DNA of 12,714 bases, taken from the NCBI GenBank assembly GCA_035761805.1, contig DASTQL010000044.1, positions 1-12,714 on the forward strand. Direction: 5' to 3'. Made by a program: the position numbers and the translations under genes. Positions 1 through 7,500 of this stretch are shown here, in pieces; position 1 is the first letter of the stretch; the number at the start of each line of letters is the position of its first letter. The DNA comes from DASTQL01 sp035761805. Its GTDB lineage: Bacteria > Actinomycetota > Actinomycetes > Jiangellales > Jiangellaceae. The notes beneath the pieces were generated by a model, which saw nothing but the letters and a program-made list of their open reading frames with translations, was not told the origin of the DNA and made no database searches.

Positions 1-2309
1 TAGCGGGCGGAGGGCAGCGCGGGCAGCTTTTCGCCGCCGTGCTCGAGGAGCTCTCCGCGGTTCGCTCGGTGGTGGTCTTCGACGACGTGCACTTCGCGGA
101 CGAGGCCACGGTGGACCTCATCCGCTACCTCGGTCGCCGCATCGAGGACACGCCGAGCGTGCTCGTCACGGCGTACCGACCGGGACAGATCGGGCGCACC
201 CACCCCTTCCGCAGCGTCCTCGGAGAGCTGAGCCGGCACATCACACGGATCGAGCTCCTACCGCTCACGGTTGCTGGTGTGACCACGCTCGCCGAAGGCA
301 CCGGCCGGGACCCGGTCGAACTGTACCGGGCGAGCGGCGGTAATCCCCTCTTCGTGACGGAACTGCTCGCCCATCCGGGCCAAGCACTCCCCGCATCGGT
401 CGCCGACGTGGTGTTGGCACGCAGCCACCAGCTCCCGACGACGGCGTGGGACGTCCTGGACGCGGTCGCCATCGCGCCCGACGGGCTCACGCTCGACGTC
501 GTCTCCGAGCTCGCCCCGCATGCGGGCGATGACGTCGACCGGGCGGTCGGCCTGGGTCTGCTGGAAGTCGAAGAAGGAAGAATCCGCTGCCGCCACGACG
601 TCATTCGCATGGCCCTGCGCGACAACGTCCCGCCTGCGAGATCGGTCCATCTGCATCGCCGGCTCGTCGACCTGCTGAGCTCGAGCCCAGCCACCCCAGC
701 CGGCATCTCGTCGCTCGCCCACCACGCGGTCCAGGGCGCGCTGCCGGACCCGGCTGTTCGGTGGTCGTTGGTGGCGGCCAGCCGCGCGGCGAGCGCCGGG
801 GCGCACCGGCAGGCTGCCGACCACTACGAGAACGTCCTCCGCTTCCGGGACACCCTCGACGACGGGCAGCTCGCGGACGTGCTCGATGCGTCGTCGTACG
901 AGCTGTACCTCGTGGGTCGGTTGGAGGAGGCCAGCGTCCGGGCCGCGGAGGTTCTTTCCACGGCCACCGAGCCGGCGGCACGCGGGCGTGCGCTGCGCTG
1001 GATGTCCCGGTTGGCGTGGTTCCAGGGGCGGTCGGGCGAGGCGGAGCGGCACGGCCGAGCGGCCGTCGTCGTCCTCGAAGCGGGCCGAAGCGACCTCCAC
1101 GAGCTCGCCTTCGCGTACTCGAACCTCGCTCAGCTCGCCATGCTGCGCTCGGATGGTGAGCGGACGCGGCACTGGGCCACCCGGGCGCTGGAGATCGCCC
1201 GCCCGGCAGGCGACGTCGAGGTCATCGCCCACGCGCTGAACAACCTGGGCTCGTCGCTCGACGACCCCGCGTCGGCGCAGCTGCTGGAGGAGAGCCTCGA
1301 GCTGGCGCTCGGTCATCACTTGGGCGAGCATGCGGCGCGCGCCTTCACCAACCTCGCCTATCAGGCCGCGTGGCGCCACGACCTGTCGCAGGCGGAGGAC
1401 CACGTGCGGTGCGGGATGGACTACACCGAGGCATCCGACCTGGACACCTGGTGGTGGTACATGCGTGGGACCCGCGCCCGGGTGCACGTCATGCGCGGGC
1501 GGTGGCGCCACGCCGCGTCCGACGCCGAAGCGGTCCTCGCGACCCAGACGCAGCCCGTCATGCGCCATGAGGCGCTCGTCGCCGCGGCACAGCTCGCGAT
1601 GCGTACGGGAGGCGACCACGTCGAGGAGGCGGTCGGGGCCGCGGTCCGGGCTGGCCCGGCGATCGGCGAGTATCAGCGGCTCGCCCTGTCGGCCGCGGTT
1701 GCCTCCGAGTGGCTGTGGCTGAGGCGGCAGGAGTCCGAGGCGCTCGACGCACAGATCGGCGAGGCGCTCACTGCCGCCCTCCGGCGGGGCGATCCGTGGG
1801 GCGCGGCGAGCATCGCCTACTGGCAGCGTCGTCGCGGTCGCCCGATCACCGGGGGCGACTACGCGGAGCCGGTACAGCTGGAGCTGCGGGGAGACCTCGC
1901 CGGAGCGGCGGGGGCCTGGGCGAAGGCGCACATGACCGTGCACGCCGCCCTGTTGCGGACGGAGTTGCCGGATGGCAATGGTGTCGGCGCCGTGGACGAG
2001 CTGGTCGCCTTCGGCGCGACCGGGACGGCCGAGGCGCTTCGCGTGCGCCTGCATGAGCGCGGGCTCCATCTCCCGCCGATCGTCACCCGCCGGACCGAGG
2101 CGGAGAACCGGGCCGGCCTGACGAACCGCCAGATGGAGGTGCTCGATTGCCTCGGTCGTGGCCTGTCGAACGCGGACATCGCCGATGAGCTCTACATCAG
2201 CCAGAAGACGGCCGAACATCACGTGTCGGCCATCCTCATGAAGCTGGGCGCGCGCTCCAGGAGTGAAGCGGTGGCTCGGGCCCGCGAACGCAACATGCTC
2301 TGGTCATGA
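1..2309 (+). CDS. Large ATPase-type LuxR family transcriptional regulator (5' end cut by window)
   Basis: This is the C-terminal part (768 codons visible, phase starting at base 3) of a LAL/MalT-like regulator. Such proteins combine an N-terminal AAA/STAND ATPase, a helical repeat sensor region and a C-terminal LuxR-type helix-turn-helix, and activate transcription on binding an inducer. The Walker B segment VVVFDDVHFADEAT is at about residues 18-31; the Walker A loop must lie upstream of the window. The middle (about residues 250-650) is rich in alanine, leucine and arginine helices of TPR type. The last 65 residues form the LuxR HTH (GLTNRQMEVLDCLGRGLSN, then ADIADELYISQKTAEHHVS). The frame is open from base 3 and the residues before the GTG at 39 (RQRGQLFAAVLEEL) fit the family, so that GTG is an internal codon and not the start. 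Family assignment is secure; the inducer and targets are unknown. Confidence 0.93.
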   Translation, partial: AGGGQRGQLFAAVLEELSAVRSVVVFDDVHFADEATVDLIRYLGRRIEDTPSVLVTAYRPGQIGRTHPFRSVLGELSRHITRIELLPLTVAGVTTLAEGTGRDPVELYRASGGNPLFVTELLAHPGQALPASVADVVLARSHQLPTTAWDVLDAVAIAPDGLTLDVVSELAPHAGDDVDRAVGLGLLEVEEGRIRCRHDVIRMALRDNVPPARSVHLHRRLVDLLSSSPATPAGISSLAHHAVQGALPDPAVRWSLVAASRAASAGAHRQAADHYENVLRFRDTLDDGQLADVLDASSYELYLVGRLEEASVRAAEVLSTATEPAARGRALRWMSRLAWFQGRSGEAERHGRAAVVVLEAGRSDLHELAFAYSNLAQLAMLRSDGERTRHWATRALEIARPAGDVEVIAHALNNLGSSLDDPASAQLLEESLELALGHHLGEHAARAFTNLAYQAAWRHDLSQAEDHVRCGMDYTEASDLDTWWWYMRGTRARVHVMRGRWRHAASDAEAVLATQTQPVMRHEALVAAAQLAMRTGGDHVEEAVGAAVRAGPAIGEYQRLALSAAVASEWLWLRRQESEALDAQIGEALTAALRRGDPWGAASIAYWQRRRGRPITGGDYAEPVQLELRGDLAGAAGAWAKAHMTVHAALLRTELPDGNGVGAVDELVAFGATGTAEALRVRLHERGLHLPPIVTRRTEAENRAGLTNRQMEVLDCLGRGLSNADIADELYISQKTAEHHVSAILMKLGARSRSEAVARARERNMLWS

Positions 2310-2311
2310 CC

Positions 2312-2335
2312 ACCACCACGCCGTCGGCGAGTGGT
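2312..2335 (+). terminator. Candidate terminator hairpin of the LuxR gene
   Basis: ACCAC (2312-2316) pairs with GTGGT (2331-2335), enclosing CGCC (2319-2322)/GGCG (2326-2329) around a three-base loop, with a small 2x1 internal loop. It starts three bases after the stop codon. There is no T-run, which is common for actinobacterial terminators, so function is inferred only from position and pairing. Confidence 0.35.
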
Positions 2336-2615
2336 CGTCGCCCGTTCGCGGGAAGACGTTCATGGTTTGGCGTGACCGAGCAGCGCAAGGCGGTGGCAGA
2401 TCCCACGGCCTCTGGTTCCGCGACTCGATCCCGCGGAGTCGACGAGGCGTCCCGAACGGCGCCAGCGCACCAACAACCAGGGCACATTGGACCCGAGCCA
2501 AGGTCATCGCCGTCGCCAGAGGTGGGCGCCGCACCGGATACTGGTACTGACCTGGCAGAGACGGCTCGGCAGCTCGACGGGTCGGCAGGGGCTCGTGAGC
2601 GCAGTGGTCCCTGCA

Positions 2616-2638
2616 GCACCGGACACGCGCTCCGGTGC
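2616..2638. other. Perfect 8-bp inverted repeat of unknown role
   Basis: GCACCGGA (2616-2623) and TCCGGTGC (2631-2638) are exact reverse complements with a seven-base loop. The hairpin lies in the middle of the gap between two convergent genes and could be a bidirectional transcription stop or simply chance in GC-rich DNA. Confidence 0.3.
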
Positions 2639-2764
2639 GGAGCGAGGCTCACTGCGGTGCACAGGAGCGGTGCTCACGGCCGCTGACTGACTGACCTGAC
2701 GACTGGTAGCGGGTGGCGCTGGCGCGGTCGTTCTCCGGCCTGCAGTTCGGTCCCGGCCATGGGT

Positions 2765-2785
2765 CGGCTGAGGAGGTCTCAGCCG
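2765..2785 (-). terminator. Candidate terminator hairpin of the cyclase gene
   Basis: CGGCTGAG (2765-2772) and CTCAGCCG (2778-2785) form a perfect 8-bp stem with a five-base loop. It sits about 40 bases past the stop codon of the minus-strand cyclase, where a terminator is expected. It has no T-run on either side. Confidence 0.45.
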
Positions 2786-2824
2786 CGGATGGGTGCGCGG
2801 CCCCGCGCCTGGACAGCGCGAACC

Positions 2825-4075
2825 TCATGCTCCGGTCGGGGGTGGGAGCCCCTCCGACACCGCCGTCGCCCATGGGCCGACGACCAGCCACGTGCGCATG
2901 ACTCCCTTGCCCTTGACCTCGACGGTCGGTCGCGGCACGCACTCGTACCGATCCCGGACAAGCTCGTACGTGGCCTCGGTGACCTGGATCTCGCCGGGTA
3001 GGCCGTCGGACTCCATCCGGCTCGCCGTGGTCACGGTGTCTCCCCAGATGTCGTACTGGAACTTCATGTGGCCGATGATCCCGGCCACAGCGGGACCTGA
3101 GGCGATGCCCACCCTCAGAACCAGGTCCCGCCCGCCCGGTCGACGCTGTGCCACGTGAGACCGCATGGCCAGGGCCAGGTCCACGGCGGCGAGGGCGTGG
3201 TCCGCCCGGGCGTCCGGGACCCCGGCGGCGACCATGTACGCGTCGCCGATGGTGCGGATCTTCTCCAGGCCACGGGCCGCGGTGAGCGCGTCGAACCCGG
3301 AGACGACCTCGTCTAGCAACGCGACCAGGTCTTCCGGCTCGAGCTCCGCGCTGAGGGGGGTGAACCCGACGATGTCGGCGAACAGCACGGTCACGGCGGC
3401 GTGGCGGTCGGCGATCCCCTCGCCACTCGACTTCAGCCGTGCGGCGATCGGCGCCGGCAGGACGTTCAGCAACAGTCGTTCGGACCGCACGCGTTCCTCG
3501 GCAAGCTGTGCGGTCGCTCGGTCCCTCTGCTTGATGAAGAAGAGCATCGCGAGGTACGTGACCGTCGCCGTGCCGGAGAGGTTGAGGACGAACAGCGACG
3601 CCACCAGGACGTCGGGCAGGTCGTTGCCGTGACCGGCAACCGCCTCCAGGAGCGCGGCCAGGACGACAAGCGCGAGGAATCCGACCAGCAGACCCCTCGC
3701 AACGCGCGGCGTCGACACCAGAAGGGCCCCGAGCGGCGAGAGGAATGCCCAGACCATGACCGCGCTCCCCGGCACGAAGCCGCCGAGGACGAGTTGCAGG
3801 AGGAAGGGCAGTACCAAGATGAGCGCGAGCTGTGTGCTGACGTACCAGGCGTCGCGCGTGCGAGCGAAGGCGAGGCTCGCGAAGGAGACCGCCGCGTACG
3901 TCCACGGGATGAGCCCGGCGATCGGCTCCCCGAACGCCACGTACAGGGCACCCCAGCCGATGCCAGCCACGGCCGACTGCAGCGAGATGCCGGCGAGAAC
4001 GCGTCCGCGTAGGTTGACGTCCGGCGGCAGCGTGGGGTCGGTGACGAGGTCGCCGATCCTCGTGAGTGCGCCCAC
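2825..4075 (-). CDS. Membrane-bound class III adenylate/guanylate cyclase
   Basis: The product (416 residues from GTG 4075) has about six hydrophobic membrane segments (roughly residues 26-50, 56-72, 81-97, 104-122, 128-146, 156-180), a short charged linker, and a C-terminal class III cyclase domain from about residue 225. The domain should make cAMP or cGMP in the cytoplasm. Metal-binding aspartates are D234 (LFADIVGF) and D278 (IRTIGDAY). K272 and D342 (QYDIWGD) form the Lys/Asp pair typical of ATP specificity, and the transition-state Arg is R353. The usual Asn of the GDTVN-ASR motif is Thr (T349), by a single A-to-C change. I prefer the GTG at 4075 because a TACAGT -10 hexamer ends six bases before it. 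The frame stays open upstream to 4300, with an ATG at 4225 (CAT 4223-4225) as an alternative, but those residues are low-complexity. It is divergent from the lldD-like gene. Confidence 0.9.
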   Translation of the reverse strand: MGALTRIGDLVTDPTLPPDVNLRGRVLAGISLQSAVAGIGWGALYVAFGEPIAGLIPWTYAAVSFASLAFARTRDAWYVSTQLALILVLPFLLQLVLGGFVPGSAVMVWAFLSPLGALLVSTPRVARGLLVGFLALVVLAALLEAVAGHGNDLPDVLVASLFVLNLSGTATVTYLAMLFFIKQRDRATAQLAEERVRSERLLLNVLPAPIAARLKSSGEGIADRHAAVTVLFADIVGFTPLSAELEPEDLVALLDEVVSGFDALTAARGLEKIRTIGDAYMVAAGVPDARADHALAAVDLALAMRSHVAQRRPGGRDLVLRVGIASGPAVAGIIGHMKFQYDIWGDTVTTASRMESDGLPGEIQVTEATYELVRDRYECVPRPTVEVKGKGVMRTWLVVGPWATAVSEGLPPPTGA

Positions 4076-4081
4076 GCCCGG

Positions 4082-4087
4082 ACTGTA
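4082..4087 (-). promoter_or_regulatory. Candidate -10 element for leaderless cyclase transcript
   Basis: On the minus strand TACAGT matches the TAnnnT consensus and is followed by exactly six bases before GTG 4075, so transcription would start at the start codon itself. No Shine-Dalgarno precedes this GTG. There is no clear -35; GGGACC lies near the expected distance. Confidence 0.4.
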
Positions 4088-4211
4088 GGTCCGGTCCCTG
4101 GTGGCGGTCCCGGCTGGCGCCCACAACCCACTCGTGGCGACACCGCCCGGGCTGGATGCCTGCCGAGCGGGTCGGAGCCCTCCAGGGTGATCCACGCTCA
4201 GGTGACAGGTG

Positions 4212-4217
4212 TAGAAA
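4212..4217 (+). promoter_or_regulatory. Candidate -10 element for leaderless lldD-like operon transcript
   Basis: TAGAAA is followed by six bases and then ATG 4224. It departs from TAnnnT only at the last base. No Shine-Dalgarno lies close to the ATG (the nearest AGG is about 14 bases upstream), which fits a leaderless start. It lies in the 148-bp divergent region (4076-4223) shared with the cyclase promoter. Confidence 0.35.
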
Positions 4218-4223
4218 TCCGGC

Positions 4224-5447
4224 ATGACCGGACGCCGTGTCCCGCGATGGGCGGACCTGCGGCCGGTGCTGCGCCCCCGGTCCCCGGCCCTCGACCCCAC
4301 GGCAGGCCGTCTTGCCGCTGCCGCTTCGATCGGTGACCTGCGACAGCTGGCCCGGCGGCGTGCCCCCCGGGCGGTCTTCGACTACACCGACGGTGCGGCC
4401 GGGGACGAGCTCAGCCTGCGCCGGTCACGGGCGGCGTACGCCCGGGTGGAGTTCCGTCCGCGGGTCCTGCAGGACGTGTCCGGAGTCGACCCCTCGGCTC
4501 TGCTCCTGGACCGCCGCTCCGCCTTGCCCCTGGTCTTCGCCCCGACCGGCTTCACCCGCATGATGCACGCCGAGGGCGAGGTTGCGGTGGGTCGGGTCGC
4601 TCGCCGGGCGGGGATCCCGTACGCGTTGTCGACCATGGGAACGACCTCCATCGAGCGGCTGGCGGCCGAGGCGCGAGGGGCACGGCTTTGGTTCCAGCTC
4701 TACCTGTGGCGCGACCGCGCCGCGAGCCGGGACTTCGTCGCCCGGGCGCGTGACGCCGGCTACGAGGCCTTGATGCTGACCGTCGACACTCCCGTACCCG
4801 GTCCGCGGCTGCGCGACGTCCGCAACGGCCTGACGATCCCGCCGGCGCTGTCCCTGCGGACGTTCGCGGAGGGAGCCCTTCACCCGGCCTGGTGGTTCGA
4901 CCTGCTGACCACCGAACCGCTCGAGTTCGCCTCCCTCCGCCGCTTCGAGGGCACCGTCGCCGAGCTGGTCTCGAGGATGTTCGACCCGTCCGCGACGCTC
5001 GCCGACGTGGCCTGGCTGCGCGAGGAGTGGGAGGGCCCGCTGGTGGTCAAGGGTGTTCAAACGGCGAGCGACGCTCGGGCGGTCGTCGACGTCGGTGCCG
5101 ACGCCGTCGTCGTCTCAAACCATGGCGGTCGCCAGCTCGATCGGGCCCCGACGCCGCTCGAGGAGCTGCCCGCCGTGGTGGACGCCGTCGGCGCCGACGC
5201 GGAGGTCTACGTCGACGGCGGCATCCTCTCCGGCGCGGACGTCGTGGCTGCGGTCGCGCTAGGGGCACGCGCCTGCCTCGTCGGCCGCGCCTACCTCTAC
5301 GGGCTGATGGCGGCCGGCGAGCGAGGCGTCCAGCGGGCCGCCGACGTCCTCGCCGCAGAGGTAGCCACCACCATGGCCTTGCTCGGCGTGACGTCGGTGG
5401 GGGACCTGCGACGTGACCACGTGTCCCTCCGGAGTGCCCGGGCCTAG
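4224..5447 (+). CDS. lldD: FMN-dependent alpha-hydroxyacid dehydrogenase, LldD2-like L-lactate dehydrogenase
   Basis: The product (407 residues, normal family length) belongs to the FMN-dependent alpha-hydroxyacid dehydrogenase family, whose members oxidise L-lactate or similar 2-hydroxyacids to 2-ketoacids. It resembles mycobacterial LldD2 from the start: the N-terminal RRVPR...DLRP, the segment FDYTDGAAGDELS (52-64), RLRDVRNGLTIPPALSLRT (195-213) and HPAWWFDLLTTEPL (220-233) all fit that protein as I recall it. Active-site features are Y54, FQLY (157-160), VDTP (187-190), K276, and SNHGGRQLD (298-306) with catalytic H300 and R303. Phosphate-binding parts are DGG (331-333) and GR (354-355). 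The match starts near residue 5, which supports ATG 4224. It heads an operon; the amidase-like gene starts nine bases after its stop. In LldD2 the acceptor is thought to be the respiratory chain. The physiological substrate here could be another hydroxyacid. Confidence 0.93.
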   Translation: MTGRRVPRWADLRPVLRPRSPALDPTAGRLAAAASIGDLRQLARRRAPRAVFDYTDGAAGDELSLRRSRAAYARVEFRPRVLQDVSGVDPSALLLDRRSALPLVFAPTGFTRMMHAEGEVAVGRVARRAGIPYALSTMGTTSIERLAAEARGARLWFQLYLWRDRAASRDFVARARDAGYEALMLTVDTPVPGPRLRDVRNGLTIPPALSLRTFAEGALHPAWWFDLLTTEPLEFASLRRFEGTVAELVSRMFDPSATLADVAWLREEWEGPLVVKGVQTASDARAVVDVGADAVVVSNHGGRQLDRAPTPLEELPAVVDAVGADAEVYVDGGILSGADVVAAVALGARACLVGRAYLYGLMAAGERGVQRAADVLAAEVATTMALLGVTSVGDLRRDHVSLRSARA

Positions 5448-5450
5448 GGT
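5445..5450 (+). promoter_or_regulatory. Candidate internal -10 element before the amidase-like gene
   Basis: TAGGGT overlaps the stop codon of the lldD-like gene and is followed by exactly six bases before ATG 5457, so it could drive a leaderless transcript of the last two operon genes. The AGGG inside it (5446-5449) could equally act as a weak Shine-Dalgarno with seven bases of spacing. The sequence alone does not decide between the two. Confidence 0.35.
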
Positions 5451-5456
5451 CTGCCC

Positions 5457-6464
5457 ATGGACGTCGTCGAGCTCACGCCCGGCCGAGAGCAGTACGCGTA
5501 CACGTTCGGCGGAGTTGCGCCGATCATGCGGGTCACGCCGGGGACCGTCCTGCGCCTGTGGTCGGACGACGCGTTCGGCGGCGTGCTTCGCAGCGTCGAC
5601 GACCTGTGCAGCGCCAAGGTGGACCTCCGCTTCGTCAACCCCCAGACCGGCCCGTTCCACGTCGAGGGAGCGGAGCCCGGTGACACCCTGGCGCTGCACT
5701 TCGTGGCGATCGAACCGGCCCGCGACTGGGGCGCGTCTGCGGCCATCCCGTTCTTCGGCGGCATGACGAGCACCGACCGCGTGGTGACCCTGCAGGAGCC
5801 GCTCCCGGACACCACGTGGATCTACGAGGTGGACCGGATGCGCTCCACGGTCATGTTCGCGGCACGGCACTCCGCGCACCGCATCGCGCTCCCGGTCGAG
5901 CCGATGCTGGGCACGGTGGGCGTCGCCCCCGCGGGCAACGAGGTGCGCTCGTCGCTCGTCCCGGACCGCTTCGGTGGCAACATGGACACGCCGCAGATGC
6001 GCGCCGGGGCGACCGTCTTCCTCGGCGTCAACGTCGAGGGCGCCCTCTTCTCCATCGGTGACGGTCACTACCGCCAGGGCGAGGGTGAGGCTTGCGGGAC
6101 CGCCGTCGAAGGCGCCATGACCACGACCCTCATCGTCGAGCTGATCAAGGGCGGTGCCCCCGCCTGGCCACGCCTCGAGGACGACACGCACTGGATGACC
6201 GTCGGCTCCAGCCGCCCGATGGAGGACTCCTGGCGGATCGGGAACGCCGAGCTCGTCCACTGGGTGGCCGAGCTGTACGGCCTGCACACCATGGACGCCT
6301 ACCAGCTGCTCTCCCAGGTGGCGGAGGTCCCGGTCGCCAACGTCGTCGACGCCAACTACAGCGTGGTGGTCAAGGCCGCCAAGGCTCTGCTCCCCGTCGC
6401 CGACGCCTTCGGCGGCCTGCACGCCGACCTGCGCGAGCGTGCACGCTCGCTCGGTGCCGTCTGA
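5457..6464 (+). CDS. Acetamidase/formamidase family amide hydrolase
   Basis: The product (335 residues) is a cytoplasmic FmdA/AmdA-family hydrolase; characterised members release ammonia from formamide, acetamide or other short amides. Typical blocks are visible: NPQTGPFHVEGAEPGD (61-76), GGNMDTP (173-179), and GDGHYRQGEGE (201-211) followed by E218, the region that holds the acidic and histidine active-site residues in this family. It is somewhat longer than the shortest (about 300-residue) members and shorter than the roughly 410-residue FmdA type. ATG 5457 follows the lldD-like stop by nine bases, with AGGG seven bases before it. It is second in a three-gene operon, so its substrate may be a 2-hydroxy or 2-oxo amide that feeds the upstream dehydrogenase; this is inference. 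Family assignment is firm, substrate unknown. Confidence 0.9.
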   Translation: MDVVELTPGREQYAYTFGGVAPIMRVTPGTVLRLWSDDAFGGVLRSVDDLCSAKVDLRFVNPQTGPFHVEGAEPGDTLALHFVAIEPARDWGASAAIPFFGGMTSTDRVVTLQEPLPDTTWIYEVDRMRSTVMFAARHSAHRIALPVEPMLGTVGVAPAGNEVRSSLVPDRFGGNMDTPQMRAGATVFLGVNVEGALFSIGDGHYRQGEGEACGTAVEGAMTTTLIVELIKGGAPAWPRLEDDTHWMTVGSSRPMEDSWRIGNAELVHWVAELYGLHTMDAYQLLSQVAEVPVANVVDANYSVVVKAAKALLPVADAFGGLHADLRERARSLGAV

Positions 6465-6500
6465 TCCGTGTACCCGTCCCGCACCGAAAGGCCAGGACCC

Positions 6501-7259
6501 ATGGACCTCCAGCTCGCCGGCAGACACGTCCTCGTCACGGGCGGCACTCGCGGCATCGGTCGGGCCATCGTGGAGGGCTTCCTGGACGAGGGCGCTGCGG
6601 TCGGCTTCTGCGCCCGCAACGGCGAGGAGGTCGCGGCGACCGAGGAAGCCCTGAAGAGCCGCGGCAATGTGGCCGGGACCGTGCTGGACGTCGGCGAAGG
6701 TCCGGCTCTGGCGGCGTGGGTGGACGGGGCGGCCGAGTCGTTCGGTGGATTGGACGTCGTGGTCGCCAACGTCAGCGCGCTGGCGATCCCCGACACCGAG
6801 GACAACTGGTTGACCAGCCTCAACGTCGACCTCATGCACACAGTGCGACTCGTCAACGCGGCACTTCCGCACCTCGAGCGGAGCGAGGCCCCCTCGGTCA
6901 TCGCCATCTCGAGCGTGTCCGGTCGTGAGTCGGACTTCGCATCCGGCCCGTACGGCACGGCAAAGACGGCAATCGTGGGCTACATCCACGGCCTGGCCCT
7001 CCAACTCGCCGGCAAGGGCATCCGCGCCAACACCGTCTCTCCCGGCAACACGTACTTCGACGGCGGCGTGTGGCAGAGCATCGAGCAGGGCAATCCTGCA
7101 CTGTTCACGACCGCCCTGGAGCTCAATCCCACCGGACGGATGGGCCGTCCGGAGGAGGCCGCGGCTGCCGTCGTGTTCCTCGCCAGTCCCCGGGCGAGCC
7201 GTATCAGCGGCGCCAACCTGGTCGTGGACGGTGCACTGACCCGGGGCATCCAGCTCTAG
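6501..7259 (+). CDS. SDR family NAD(P)-dependent oxidoreductase
   Basis: The product (252 residues) is a classical short-chain dehydrogenase/reductase that interconverts an alcohol and a carbonyl with NAD(P)(H). The cofactor motif TGGTRGIG is at 13-20, with D63 in the LDV segment. The usual NNAG block is changed to ANVSA (89-93). The catalytic set is N108, S138 (ISSVSG), Y151 and K155 (YGTAK), and the PG motif is at 181-182 (NTVSPGN). The C-terminal SGANLVVDGA is also typical. ATG 6501 is preferred over an in-frame GTG at 6468 because the SDR fold begins a few residues after it and GAAAGG/CCAGGA lies just upstream. It starts 36 bases after the amidase-like gene and ends the operon. The Arg after the glycine motif start (TR-GIG) hints at NADP, but this is weak. 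Substrate unknown. Confidence 0.92.
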   Translation: MDLQLAGRHVLVTGGTRGIGRAIVEGFLDEGAAVGFCARNGEEVAATEEALKSRGNVAGTVLDVGEGPALAAWVDGAAESFGGLDVVVANVSALAIPDTEDNWLTSLNVDLMHTVRLVNAALPHLERSEAPSVIAISSVSGRESDFASGPYGTAKTAIVGYIHGLALQLAGKGIRANTVSPGNTYFDGGVWQSIEQGNPALFTTALELNPTGRMGRPEEAAAAVVFLASPRASRISGANLVVDGALTRGIQL

Positions 7260-7285
7260 CACCACTCACCGTCGGACGTGACGAC

Positions 7286-7306
7286 CCGTCGCCGAGATGG
7301 CGACGG
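7286..7306 (+). terminator. Candidate operon terminator hairpin
   Basis: CCGTCGCC (7286-7293) and GGCGACGG (7299-7306) form a perfect 8-bp stem with a five-base GAGAT loop, 26 bases after the stop of the SDR gene. No T-run follows. Position and perfect pairing suggest it ends the lldD-amidase-SDR transcript. Confidence 0.45.
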
Positions 7307-7384
7307 CAGGAACCCGCCCGTCCGAGGAGGAGCGCCCGGCCTTCCTCGCCAGGCACGACACGCACGTCGTCCTCACCGACGCCG

Positions 7385-7396
7385 CCGTCCGGACGG
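7385..7396. promoter_or_regulatory. Perfect 12-bp palindrome, possible operator
   Basis: CCGTCCGGACGG is its own reverse complement. It lies about 205 bases before ATG 7602. It could bind a dimeric regulator, but palindromes of this composition also arise by chance in GC-rich DNA. Confidence 0.25.
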
Positions 7397-7434
7397 TCCG
7401 CTGGGTGCGGCCGAGGGTGGCAGCCAGGGAAGTG

Positions 7435-7444
7435 GGCACGTGCC
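7435..7444. promoter_or_regulatory. Perfect 10-bp palindrome with CACGTG core
   Basis: GGCACGTGCC is self-complementary and lies 39 bases after the palindrome at 7385-7396. No known regulator can be assigned. Confidence 0.25.
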
Positions 7445-7500
7445 GCGGTGTATTCACCTGGCTCGGCACCCATTTGCGCGGCTGCCGTGATCATTGGGGG

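Larger units (their letters stand above)
2310..2824. other. Gene-free gap between convergent genes
   Basis: About 515 bases separate the stop codons of two convergent genes. Several reading frames are open here, as expected at this GC content. Their translations are rich in Arg, Ser and Pro, show no domain I recognise and lack convincing ribosome binding sites. One frame (2306-2686) begins at an ATGA overlapping the LuxR stop, but its product (126 residues) looks like low-complexity readthrough. The gap contains three hairpins, listed separately. I see no RNA gene or mobile element remnant. Confidence 0.6.

Noticed and set aside
258..2222. Long minus-strand open frame (654 codons) opposite the LuxR gene
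   Set aside because: Its translation is Arg/Gly/Pro-rich without domains; it is the antisense shadow of a well-supported gene in GC-rich DNA.
2306..2686. 126-codon frame starting at an ATGA overlap with the LuxR stop
   Set aside because: The product is low-complexity with no domain and there is no supporting ribosome site.
2684..2703. Short TGAC tandem-like repeat
   Set aside because: Only about three imperfect copies of four bases; too short to mean anything.
4223..4226. CATG giving back-to-back overlapping start codons for the cyclase and lldD-like genes
   Set aside because: The cyclase ATG at 4225 would add about 50 low-complexity residues and has no ribosome site; GTG 4075 with its -10 element is a better start.
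5259..7265. Minus-strand open frame of 668 codons opposite the operon
   Set aside because: It spans parts of three confirmed plus-strand genes and has no recognisable family features.
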